A stretch of DNA of 64,000 nucleotides from positions 76,128,382 through 76,192,381 of the forward strand of contig CM070713.1 of assembly GCA_036346275.1 (NCBI GenBank), in the 5' to 3' direction. This DNA is from Otatea glauca (Eukaryota > Streptophyta > Magnoliopsida > Poales > Poaceae). Shown piece after piece: positions 1 through 10,470 of the stretch. A model generated the notes under the pieces. The model was not told the origin of the DNA and did not search any database. It worked only from the letters and a program-made list of their open reading frames with translations. The stretch's first letter is position 1. Each line of letters opens with the position of its first letter. The position numbers were made by a program, and so were the translations under genes.

Positions 1-2117
1 GAAAAGAGAAAAATAAGAAATAAATTTTGGATTTGTTTCCTATTGTTTTCTTGATCTATTTTCTTATTCTGGTGTATGCATTGGTTCGAATACAACATAT
101 GTAATTTTATTTCATATTTATTTACTCATTCATTTATTTGTTTATCTTTTTTATTCATTTATTTATTCTTATTTTATAGGTTATAATTATACATATATAT
201 ATATTTGATTTGACCAGACCGGTCCAAGACTTTCGGCCCAAAACTGGCCGACACTTCCCTAACCCTAACCTACCGCATCTCTCTCTCATCTCATTTCACT
301 CAGCCGCCACCCCCTCTCTGCCTCTTCCTCTCGCTCTCTTCTCTCCCCGACTCTCCCTTGCTTGCGCCGTCGCCTCTCGGCCTCCCACCGTGCGCCGCCA
401 CCTCCCGCCGCACTCCGGCCCTCCTCTCCCTCACCCTCTTCGCGTTCCTCACCCCCCGTCGCCTTTTCTCACGAGCGCTGTCGCCTCTACCCTGCACCCT
501 CGAGCTCCACCGTCGCCCTTCCCCCCCTCTCCTCTCTGGACCCCGGCGCCACCAGATCCGACGGCCTCAAGGTGGCTTTTCGCCAGATCCGTCCGATCCG
601 GTGCCCTTCCGACTACCTCTCGCTACCACCGGCCGCCACGACGGCTACGGCTATGCAACTGCGAGGTAAGTACTGAAATCACTCCCCTCTTGATCTACCT
701 CCATTTTACCCCTTCTTCTCACCCTCTTTCCTAATTCCTTCTCTAGGTCGTACCTACGCGGTTGGGCCCGCGCACCAATGCCGGTGACCTCCCGGCTGCC
801 CTCCTCCTTTTAGTCGACTTCGGTGCCGCAGCACCGATGGGGTTCTTGCCGTCGCCTTGGTGCCGCAGAAGACACCGACGACCACCTTCCCCTCATATGA
901 TAAGTGCAATATTTCTCTCTCTACTGCTACGGGTGATACTGATCTACTCTGGCTCGAGCCGATTGTTGCATGATTTAGTTTTTGTGCTTTAAGACTTAAA
1001 GATTTTAACCCTAGCACAACGAGACCAGAATGATACGCATCTAAATGATGATCTATGAGTATGTGTGTTCTGGGATTCCAGGGTATGGGAAATGGGTTGG
1101 GCTTAGAATGTTCATACAGAGTATGTGTGTTGGGATCTTGAGTATAAGCTTTAATGTATTTCTGAATTTGTGTGCATATATACACTTGATTGATCTGAAG
1201 AACATGCAGTCTTAGGAGCTTGCTTAGCCGAAATATCTATACTGGTGATTGAAGTATGTTATTCTTAAAGTTTCATATGAATATGTTGTGTGAGTTTTGA
1301 TCTTGATCCTTGAATGCTGCATGCATGCAAGCTGTTTATGACTTAAGGCATTAGACTACTCATGATTGAATGTTGAGGTTCTAAAATTATGTTGATGAGG
1401 GGCATGGTTTCTAGTGGCAATCAGAATATAAGTCTGATTTCATGTGTGCGTGAATAAAATTATGATGCTTGAACATTGAAATTTTTGCTCTTGGTTTGGT
1501 TTGGCTGATGGAAATGGAACCTACGGGGTGTATATGCATGTTTGTGATAGGCGTCCATCTGTGACTCAATGACAAAAATTGCAGAGACCTTATCTGTGTG
1601 CACTGGTTGAATATGTTAATGTCTTGACTGATAAGATAGTGAGCATTGAGTAGGGCTTTAAGTTTGATGTGTTCATCTTTGATATGATCATGGTTGTATA
1701 CCTCTGCAATTTTTAGTGTGATGACAGTGCTTCATTTTTATGCTATAAGGTCGGGTGAATGATTCAAAATCTGACTCATATGTCTAAATGCTTGGTCACA
1801 CAGCTGATTAGATTCAGGGAATGGTGTGTGTATTTATTGTTTGATCATTAAGATATAAAAAGATTCCAGGGTGTCTTATGTAATGGTTAATTTGTCATTT
1901 TGGTTATCACTTTTTATTTAACAAGTATCATTATGTTTAGATCTATCATGCTTTTCAGATTTTACCCACATGAGTTTATGCCTATGAAAAGCCTGTTTTA
2001 TATATTCTGATTACCTAAATGGAAGGCATGCATGACTGGTAGAATAGTAGATTGCTTAAGATACTCAGCTATAACATGCTAAAATTGTCATTTTTAGGCT
2101 AAATGCTCATGCTGTAA
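1..2117. other. Leader-like CT/GC-rich block and AT-rich intron-like DNA, no recognised gene
   Basis: Positions 240-670 are strongly CT/GC-rich and contain a short telo-box-like motif (two CCCTAA units near 256-270), the usual look of a grass 5' leader. A good splice donor (GAG|GTAAGT) lies at about 664-670. A second GC-rich patch runs from a CTAG acceptor-like site near 746 to about 897. From 900 to 2117 the DNA is AT-rich and T-rich like a plant intron. Open frames in the GC-rich block give only low-complexity Pro/Ser/Arg peptides and match no family I know, so I do not call a protein. It could be the 5' end of a noncoding or TE-derived transcript whose body was interrupted by the CACTA element. 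Confidence 0.35.
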
Positions 2118-2144
2118 TATCACTACAAGAAACAGAGAAAAATT

Positions 2145-2465
2145 TGTGAGTTTTTTAAATTCGTGGGCCCACAAAATACCCACGAATTTATTTATTTAAA
2201 TTCGTCGGTTTCTATAAAACCCACGTTTTTAATTAAATTCGTGAGCCAAAATGAAACCCACGAATTTATTTATTTAAATTCGTGAGCTCAAATAACACCC
2301 ACGAATTTAATCATTTAAATTCGTGGGCCATCAATTACCCACGAATTTAAACATTTAAATTCGTGGACCAAAAATTACCCACGAATTTAAAAATTTAAAT
2401 TCGTGGGTCACCAATTACCCACGAATTTAAACTTTTAAATTCGTGGGCCGATCATCCCCACGAAT
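2145..2465. repeat. Left subterminal repeat array of CACTA element
   Basis: AAATTCGTGGG recurs about every 60 bp, each copy paired with an inverted CCCACGAATTT copy 10-20 bp away, so the array is a chain of small dyads with variable AT-rich centres. In En/Spm-type elements such subterminal repeats bind the TNPA-like protein; that role is inferred here. Confidence 0.85.
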
Positions 2466-2479
2466 TTAACAGAGGCAAA

Positions 2480-4640
2480 AAAAACCCTTCTACCTGACCC
2501 AAGACGCGCCCACGCCCACCGCCATTGTCTCCCCGCCGCCGCGCCGCGCGCTCGCCGCGCGCGCCCGCTCGCTCGCTCGCGCCGCGCCCCCAAATCCCCG
2601 CACGTCGACCCAAGACGCCCGCCGCCGCGCTGCGCGCCCGCCACTTCCTTCCCACTTGCCTCGCCTCGCCATCTCAGATCGTGTCGCGGCCGTCCGCACT
2701 GCGCCCGACGGCCAGATCTCTCCGCGAGCGCGCATGGACCGTCTCGGCGGGAGCCCGTCTACGGGCGGCAACGCAGCGGCAGCAAAGACGGGCTCCTCCT
2801 CCCCGCGGCGTCTCCCCTCCCACCACCGCTCCTCCTCCACCTACTCCGCCGCCTCCGTCGCAGCGCAGCATCTCCAACGCCCGCCAGACGCAGAACGCGC
2901 GCGCGCCCGCCGCCGCCGAGCTCGGGCAGTCATGGCTTCCCAGAGCGTCGCCGCGGCCGCCGGCGACGACGACGACGAGGACGACTACGCCACCGACCAC
3001 CCGCCCCCACCCCCGCCAGTTCAGCAGCGCGCGCACACCAGCGCACGCAAGAACGGCGTCTCCTGCTCGGCCGCACCACGAGATCTCCCTCCCTGCGGTA
3101 TTTTGCTTTTGGATCTCTCGCCAATCTCACTTGAGACCGCTTCCTACTTGAATCCATTGTTTTGGTCTTTGTTATTATGCAATTAGTCCTAATTGGTCAA
3201 ATTGAGGTCAAATTGTGTTTGAAAGCATGCTCTAGTTGATGAATTTGCAAATGAAGCTAGTTCCCATTGGCTAATGCTAGGTATTTATTTAGTAATGCTG
3301 CCTTTTGAATTGAGGGAAGCGATGAGTGCATTGGAATTTTGGATTAGTGCCTCGTTTTGTCCAATTTGCTTACTGCTTATCCTGTGGCCTTCTGCTAATT
3401 TTATCTGCAGAATGTGAAATGTGCTTTGCATACTAAAAATAGGCTGGTCCCATATCCTACAAAATGAATGCATGATTGGTGGTACTAGTGTCCCAAAATG
3501 GAGCAATAACGAGTGAATCTTTCTGCTTGTACCACTTGTTAGAAGAACTCATTACTAGCTTACTACATTAATCACTCTTGCTATGGGCTTATTTTGACTG
3601 GACTTGGTGTAAGGTCTTTTTAGAGCTTGCCTCTCATGAAATTCAGATATGGTCAATATATTTACTTTGTTTGACTCGGCATGTATGACACATCAACGTA
3701 AGCATCACCCAATTAATGCATGGTCAAAGCATTAGGTGCCCATGAATCAACCTGAGAAAATAAGCGAGACATGTTAAAAGTGCTTCTGAGCTATAATTTT
3801 TGAAGAATGACATCGGTATCATACTATCGAATCAAACCAAGTTTTGTGTTCAATTTTGGCTCTTACAGCAGAGAGCCTCCTCTCCTTTGTCTAATGGAAT
3901 TGAAATTTTTAGTCCAATTGTATGTGCTAAGGTACTCAATAGTTACTATGTGACTGAAATGTCAATCTATCTATCTATTATGAATTATATTAGATGAGAT
4001 CAGTAGGTCAATATTGTGGATGTGTGATAAAGTGTGAGTATGCCTCAGGCCAATTTGACATTCTTGTGCTATCTTTGAACTATCTTTGCAGAAACTATTT
4101 AGTTATAGACTATGTTTACCATTTCTAGCATATAATTTCTGTTGTTGCTCTAAAGAAGGAAGGTTGTAGACTAGTTAATACATTTAAAATTAGCAAAATA
4201 TGATGCCATTGCAAATCCACCACATGTCAAACACATTTTTTTTCTCTTTTCTGTATGTTACCATGGGCACTGCATTGCTTGTCTAATTGGAAATTTGGAA
4301 TCATCACATTATTGATTGTCTCTTGTAGCTTGTATTTACTTTTCATCCATCCTTAAAAAAAGTTTCTTTTTTCATCGCTTTTCTATATGTTTTCGGAAAA
4401 CAGGTACCAATTATAATTTTTGACCCTATCTTTGCTTCAGGTTCGATACCGGACATCTTAGCGCCCACAACTCCAACAACCCTGAGGCATGAATTCCATC
4501 GTGAGCTCGATTGGTGTATAACTGTTGTACTTTATAACTTGTTGTGATGGATACGTTGTGATCGACTTATTGTGATGGACTTATTGTAATGGAATGTGGA
4601 TTGTATCTATTGCGGTTGTAATGTGTTGTACGTCATTGCG
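2480..4640 (+). other. Transcription-unit-like interior of the CACTA element
   Basis: Positions 2480-3095 are very GC-rich and have an open frame from ATG 2656, giving an Ala/Arg/Ser/Pro-rich low-complexity peptide with an acidic run (DDDDEDD). A donor-like CTGCG|GTATTT occurs near 3095-3101 and an acceptor-like TTGCTTCAG at about 4432-4440. Between them lies 1.3 kb of T-rich intron-like sequence. Sequence after 4441 is short and soon reaches stops, then becomes UTR-like. I recognise no domain. It may be a captured genomic fragment or a noncoding passenger of the transposon. Confidence 0.35.
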
Positions 4641-5147
4641 TAGTTTACAAATTGCCGTTGGATGTGTGATTGGATTATCTAAGGATCTGCTAGAATGTCT
4701 CCTTCTGGTTTGAGAGATTGATATATATATTATAACTGCAAATGTTTTTTTGTCTGCTGAGTGGATGTCCTATTTACTAGAGAGGTTATGCCGAAATTTT
4801 GTACATTTCGGAGACTTAGTTTTAAGCCGGTTTTGAAGAGTTAAAAGGTTGGTTTCGTGATTTTAGTGCATGTAATAGGTTTGGTGTCTCGTTTGTTAAT
4901 TCTTCGTTCGCTTGAACTTCATTGTCGAGTTTGTCTTTTGTGTTAGTGTTTCTGATCAGATTTGAACAAAATAGATGATCCTTCTTATTTATGCTTCGCT
5001 TAGCAATTTTTAGTTTCAATTTTCTTTTTTCCTTTTCTTTTCCTCTTTAGTTGTTATATGTATTGAGTGCGATGCATATATATATATATATATAAATATA
5101 TATACATTTGGATATATATGGATTTTTTTTTTGAAAAAATGACTGAT

Positions 5148-5578
5148 AAATTCGTGAGCTTTCAAAACCCACGAATTTATCTCGCTGCTCCAGTTAAATT
5201 CGTGGGTTTAATAAACCTATGAATTTAACAGATTAAATTCGTGGGTTTAATAAACCCACGAATTTAACAGATTAAATTCGTGGGTTATTTAGCCCACGAA
5301 TTTAATCTGTTAAATTCGTGGGTTTATTAAACCCACGAATTTAATCTGTTAAATTCGTGGGTTTATTAAACCCACGAATGTAACTCAGATTCCCAATTAA
5401 ATTCGTGGGCTTGGCAGAAACCCACGAATTTAACTTAAATTCGTGGGTACCCATGAATTTAATTGATTAATTTCGTCGAGTTAAATTCGTAAACTAAATT
5501 CGACGGTTTGCTCATGAATTTAAATTAAATTCGTGGGTTTTGGCCTAAATTCATGGGTTTTTGGCCCACGAATTTTTC
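5148..5578. repeat. Right subterminal repeat array of CACTA element
   Basis: More than ten copies of the same AAATTCGTGGG / CCCACGAATTT dyad unit as at the left end, several separated by only 8-12 bp (for example 5230-5360). Units are denser and more uniform than on the left. A (TA)n run at about 5079-5104 lies just inside the array. Confidence 0.85.
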
Positions 5579-5597
5579 CCTGATTCTTGTAGTGTAT

Positions 5598-5797
5598 GGT
5601 GGTTAAATGGTTGCTCTAAATTAGTTTATCTCTTCCAACCAAGTTATATGTTCAGATCATTAACAGAATTGATCGATAACGTAGTTGGATACACCAGCTC
5701 AATAAATGTGGCTGCCATTTTCAGATTTTACATTGCAAAGCATTTGACTAAAGGTAGTTAGCTAAATTATCAGATGCATAAGTATATATATATATAG
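5598..5797. other. Short unannotated stretch
   Basis: AT-rich DNA that directly continues the sequence interrupted by the CACTA insertion at 2118. Ends in a (TA)n run at about 5784-5796. No gene seen. Confidence 0.4.
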
Positions 5798-6193
5798 TAT
5801 AATTACTTGGGACACCATGGTGCCTGGGCACCATGATCTAAAAAGGATATTTTTCCTATGTATTTTCATGCGATTTTTTTTGAAATTTTTAGGATACCGA
5901 GTTTAACCAGTTTACTAACTAGTTCAAACAAGTTTGAACTGAAATTCAAAATATAGTTTCCCTTTTTGATGATAGTTTGGTTTTAGGTATGTGCTGATTT
6001 TATATATAAATCATCAAAGCATGTGATCCAAACTCGTTCAAAATCTTTGAATTCGAGTATATTTTTTCAAAGGTATGTGTTTCATTTGAATTGTTATAGA
6101 TGGGTATATACCCTAAAACTGAATTTTTTGAAAATTATACTCGAATATGGCTTGAATTTGCGCATTTGAAATCATGGTGCCCCATTCCGGCTT
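5798..6193. mobile_element. MITE-like sequence split by the copia-type insertion (left part)
   Basis: Near the left edge GGGCACCATGAT occurs at about 5827-5838, and the inverted form ATCATGGTGCCCC occurs at about 6172-6184, giving short terminal-inverted-repeat-like ends around 350 bp of AT-rich sequence. (TA)n runs flank it on the left (5784-5796) and, after the 11.2 kb insertion, on the right (17398-17414). The family is not identified, and the ends are approximate. Confidence 0.4.
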
Positions 6194-8677
6194 TGAAAGT
6201 GCATCTAGGCACTTATGTTATTTTGGTGATTAATGACAAACACTCATAATGACAATCTATGCAATTAAGTAAATGCTTAACTTAGTGCTTAACAAATGAC
6301 AAACCTCTAATATGATTATATTGCTATGAGACTAACATGTTATTGCCTAGTTGAGTATCAGTCTCATCTTTTAGAGGAAAATCAAATAGGAAGGTTAAGC
6401 AAAGATAAGGTATGCAATTTTGGTATCTATTCTATATTTGTTATTGCATTCCTTTCGTGCAAATGCATAGTGAACTCCAAGTAGCATGTTGATTTTATAT
6501 ATGCACATTGGTTCATGTCATATTTATTTGTGCATATATGTTCATTTGAGTTCATTATGGTATGCATGTATTAACTAGAGTTAAACTTCATATTGCTATA
6601 GATTGACTTGGTGCATGCATGTTTTATTTGTATATCTTCTCATGCAATTCTCTTAGTGAAGTTTATCTAGTGTTGGATCACATATTTACTCTTACTCCAA
6701 ATATTATTTGCACATGTACAATTCGTGTATATTCTATCATGTGCTTTATTTAAGTAAAGTCTGTGATCCTTGCCATGATTTAATTGATTCATCCTATTGG
6801 AAATTATATATCTCTCTAGTGCATATAGATCAATTACATATTCATCATGATGTACTTAGTAGAGAACATTTCTTATGTCAAGTGTTTCTATTTATATTGT
6901 GCTTCTTTATATGAAACACTTGTTGAAATCAACTGCTCACAAATATCAATTTATTTATATCTATTGAGCTTTTGGGACTAATGTCTTTCATAAGTGGATT
7001 GGAAAGAATTAGGTCCCGTCTGTGTATGATGACCAAGGTATCTTGGAGGATGATCATTAAGCTGAGGTCAACAAGACGGCGGTGTCACCAAGAGTTGAGG
7101 ACTAAGTCAAGAGCGACTTGGCGTGGAGATCGTCAGAGAGGATGATCAAGTCAAGGTTGATAGGACGAGAGTCTCATGAGGTGAATCGAGTCGAGTTGGA
7201 CAAGGCGAAGATGTCATCAATTATATGGTGAAGGTCTTCATGCATCGACATCAAGAAAGAAGACGGCAAGTGACTAGTTCTAGACTTATATTATCTTTGA
7301 TTTAATTTGAGTCTAAGGATTGCCGTACTATTAAGAGGGATGCGATGTCGAATGACTTTTAGATGTGTCAAGTGCTCAAGTGATCCATCCTTGTGAATCT
7401 TAGAAAGAGAGTGGTGTCGGTAGTCTTGGAAAGTGAGGGTTGTAGGTCTCTCTTGGTTTCTTTGTGAAATCTGTGGTTATCCTTTTAGTTTTGGGTAGTG
7501 AGACCTTGTTATTTGTGTTGCCCTCGTTCTTAGCTTTCGGAGAGTCCAAAATCTCGAAATCGAGTCCGAGTCAAAAGTTATGCTCGTTTTCGTCGAGTCT
7601 GCTCGGTCTTGATTCGGACTATCCGGAGTTAGTCCGGACTATCCGGATAATCCGAGTATCCGGACATTTATCCGGACTCTCCGGGTTGAGTCTCTCTGTT
7701 AGCCTTTTTCAGTCAATCCGAGTATCGGATTGAAATCCGAGTCTCCGGATTGTGCGCACCGCCCCAACGGCTAGTTTTTGGGAGTTCTATTTATAGCCCT
7801 TCCTCCCTCTTTTGAAGAGGCTTTTGGTGTGGATTTTGAGGGGCTGTGTGGGGGCTTTGAGGAGCTTTTACCCTTAGATCTAAGTGATCCCCTTGTGAGA
7901 AGGGTTGGGAAGAGTTTGGGAGTGAGTCTTGAGTTGATTGAGCACTTGATTTCATCTCCAAGCTTGTTCTTCGTGAGCATTTGTTACTCTTGGAGGTTGA
8001 GGACTCCTAGACGGCTAGGAGGTCGCCACGAGCCACCGGAGCTTTGTGTGGTTGGCCGTGGGAAGTTTGTGAAGGTCGGTTCCGCCTCCGTAAGGGAAGG
8101 AATCAAAGGAGTGAAGACCGCGAGTGCATTTGTGCAACACCGGAGGAAGAGGGTTGAAAGAGACCCGGCTCAAGTGTGACCGAGCCGCCTCAACGGAGAC
8201 GTAGGATCCTCAAGGATCCGAACCGGGTGAAAAATCATTGTCTCCAAGTTTGCTTCTTTCTCTTGCTTTAGCATTTGATTTTGAATCTTGAAATTGCCCG
8301 ATCTACTTTTTTGTTGTGTTTGGCTCTAGATCTACAATATCACCATGTACCTGATGGTATTTAGATCTTTTGTATTCAAGTAGATTGTTGAAAAATTGCA
8401 AAGATTTAAAATCTCCATTCAAGTCTCCAATCCGAGTATCCGGACTCCATAACCGGACGTCCGGACTATCCGAGTATCCGGATTGAATACCGGACACTCC
8501 AGATTAGGACCCTCGGGATCGGACTATCCGAGTATCCGGATTGAATAACCGGACACTCCGGATTGTTCAGACACTCGGAGATTTTATTTATTGCAATATT
8601 TTTATTCCATTGCATTTAGCTATAAAGTTTTTAATTCGCCTATTCACCCCCTCTAGGCGACATCCCCTGTCCTTTCA
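6194..8677 (+). repeat. 5' LTR of copia-type element
   Basis: Starts TGAAAGTGC, ends CCTTTCA, 2484 bp. It carries a TATA box at 7787-7795 just downstream of an array of TCCGGA-type motifs (about 7608-7755) and a second motif array at about 8425-8572. Compared by eye with the 3' copy, the first ~1.2 kb shows fewer than a dozen differences, including the 2-bp indel near 7022. Confidence 0.95.
7600..7795 (+). promoter_or_regulatory. LTR core promoter with TCCGGA motif array
   Basis: TATA box CTATTTATA at 7787-7795 lies about 30 bp after a cluster of TCCGGA palindromes and TCCGAGTATCCGGA-like units (7608-7755). The same layout is in the 3' LTR (array about 16318-16460, TATA 16496-16504) and inverted in the solo LTR (about 43455-43640). 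Placement directly upstream of the TATA box suggests a cis-element array, but this is inference. Confidence 0.6.
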
Positions 8678-8679
8678 AT

Positions 8680-8691
8680 TGGTATCAGAGC
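8680..8691 (+). other. Primer binding site of the copia-type element
   Basis: TGGTATCAGAGC, complementary to the 3' end of initiator methionine tRNA, two bases after the 5' LTR end. Standard for Ty1/copia plant elements. Confidence 0.92.
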
Positions 8692-8734
8692 AAGGTCTCT
8701 CCTTTATTAGATTTAACCGTCTAGAGAGTAAAGG

Positions 8735-10470
8735 ATGTCGACTAGAGGATTAGTGCACTCTCATGAACCACTTGTGCTAGATGGCACAAATTATGCTTCA
8801 TGGAAATTAATTATGACTTCTCATTTTAAATCCATGAGCCCCCAAATATGGTGGATCGTAGATGTCGGCTTTTCCTCTGCGTTGAATGAAGTTGCTCCAA
8901 CCGAAGGAGAGAGGAAATGCCTACATCTCGACGCTCAAGCTACTAATGTTTTATTTTGTGTTGTGAGCGATGAAATCTTTGATAGAATATGCAATCTCAA
9001 GAGCGCTCATGAAATGTGGATAAAGCTTCAAGAATTATTTGAATCATCCACTTCTATTGAGGATTGCACTAAGAAAGAGATGTCGGGAGATGAAACATCA
9101 AGCTCCACCTCAAGCTCAAGTGATGAAGAACCGACATCTCCATCAACCTCAACCTCCGCCTCAAGTGACGATGAAGATGCTCTTCCATCACAAATCCGTT
9201 GCTTCATGGCGAAAGGTAAGAATGAGGTAAATGAAGATGATGATGATGAGCTCACTTATAATGAACTTATGAATTTGCTTGAGGAGCTCAATAAATGTCT
9301 TGGAAAGGAGAAAAAGAAATATAAAATTTTGAAGCTTGAACATGAATCACTTCGAAATGATTATAATATGCTTCAAGAAAATCATGAATCCCTCCTTTCA
9401 AAAGAAATTCATAAGCCTAAGGTGGATATAGGAATCTCATGTGATCTAATTGATGAAATGTCTTGCTTAAATGTTAATCCTAACGTTTCATCAAAATTTG
9501 ACATATCCACCTCTTGCAATGATTTACCTTGTTGCTCAAATTCAAATGTTTCCACTTCCTCTATACATGTTGAGACTAATCTTGTAGAGGAAAACAATGA
9601 GCTCAAAGCCCAAGTCATTAGATTAGAAAATGACTTGAAGAAGTGCGTAAAGGGAAAAGCCGTTCTCGGCGAGATCTTGAGCAAGCCAAGGCGCCTCAAG
9701 ATAGCGAGGACTCGGCTACATCTCCAAGAGGAGACTAACAAGATAAGGCACAACGAAAGACTTTCGAAGATCATCAAGTGCTTTGCTTGCAACAAGAAGG
9801 GACACGTCGCCTCCGTGTGCCCTAATAAAGTGGAGATCAAGCCACAACCATCAACAATGAGGCGAACCGACAAAGAGCAAGTCAAGAAGAAGAAGAGACG
9901 CTCAAAGCCTACTTGCTACAACTGTCGGAAAAAGGGGCACATCGGTAAGGATTGTCCTAAAGGTATCATCCTAAGCCTATTATTGTCAATGATCATTATT
10001 TGCTTAGGAAGGACAAAAATGGCAATGTGTTTGCCAAGTTTGTCGATTCTCCCAAGTATTTGCAAAATTATGATATTCAATTGCTTAGGAGAGATGAATT
10101 TAGAAATGTGTTTGCTCAAAATGCTAGACTTCCTAAGACCAAGAAAAATCATGTTGATCATGTGCTTAGGAAAGATAACAATAGCAAACCATTTGCTAGA
10201 TTTGCTAGATCCTCTAAGCCAATGCATAATTTCAATTATCATATGCTTAGAAGAGATCAAACTAGAAATGGTTTTGCAAAATATCATTGCTCTCCTAAGC
10301 CTTTTCATAAAAATGCCAATCATTTGCCTAGGAGGAATAATTATTGCAAACCTATTTCTAATTATGTTAGTCAATTCAATAATATCCAAATTAGGACCAT
10401 TTGGGTTCCAAAATCTATTGTGACTAACATTGTTGGACCCAACAAAAATTGGGTACCAACAAGTGCCTAA
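8735..10470 (+). CDS. gag: Gag-like protein of the copia-type element, with one frameshift
   Basis: ATG at 8735 lies 44 bp after the PBS. N-terminal ~100 residues look like a copia Gag (UBN2-like) domain: GTNYASWK near residue 19 and a MWIKLQELFE stretch near residue 97. A Ser/Asp/Glu-rich region (about residues 113-155) and coiled-coil-like segments follow. Two CCHC zinc knuckles start at residue 349 (CFACNKKGH...) and residue 394 (CYNCRKKGH...). The first frame is then lost near 9961-9972; the proper continuation runs in the +1-related frame to a TAA at 10468-10470. That tail contains four exact-length 27-residue repeats starting LLRKD/LLRRD/VLRKD/MLRRD, then a WVP-rich end. The UBN2 part is shorter than usual, suggesting an internal deletion. 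No pol follows. The frameshift may be a real mutation or an assembly error. Confidence 0.85.

Larger units (their letters stand above)
2121..5594. mobile_element. Non-autonomous CACTA (En/Spm-type) DNA transposon
   Basis: The left end starts CACTACAAGAAACAGAG and the right end is its near-complement, finishing with TTCTTGTAGTG. The flanking 3-bp target duplication is TAT (2118-2120 and 5595-5597), as expected for CACTA elements. Both ends carry dense subterminal arrays of an AAATTCGTGGG motif. No TNPA/TNPD-like transposase frame is visible, so the 3474-bp element would need transposase in trans. The interior holds a GC-rich exon-like block (2480-3095), an AT-rich intron-like stretch and a second exon-like block near 4441, suggesting an element with its own transcription unit or a captured gene fragment. 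Confidence 0.93.

Noticed and set aside
256..272. Interstitial telomeric repeat
   Set aside because: Only two CCCTAA units; better seen as a telo-box-type motif in a leader-like region.
210..734. 174-codon protein frame
   Set aside because: Pro/Ser/Arg low complexity from CT-rich DNA; overlapping frames are equally open.
2490..3157. Several overlapping Arg/Ala-rich frames on both strands
   Set aside because: GC-rich DNA keeps all frames open; no domain or codon-usage support.
6708..6914. 68-codon ORF kept in all three LTR copies
   Set aside because: Copies are young, so conservation reflects recent common origin; it lies upstream of the LTR TATA box and has no domain.
7778..8179. 133-codon frame in the 5' LTR
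   Set aside because: Broken in the 3' LTR and solo LTR, and sits in the transcribed LTR leader; no family resemblance.
7608..8572. CRISPR-like or tandem repeat array from TCCGGA units
   Set aside because: Spacing is irregular, units are palindromic and the setting is a plant LTR.
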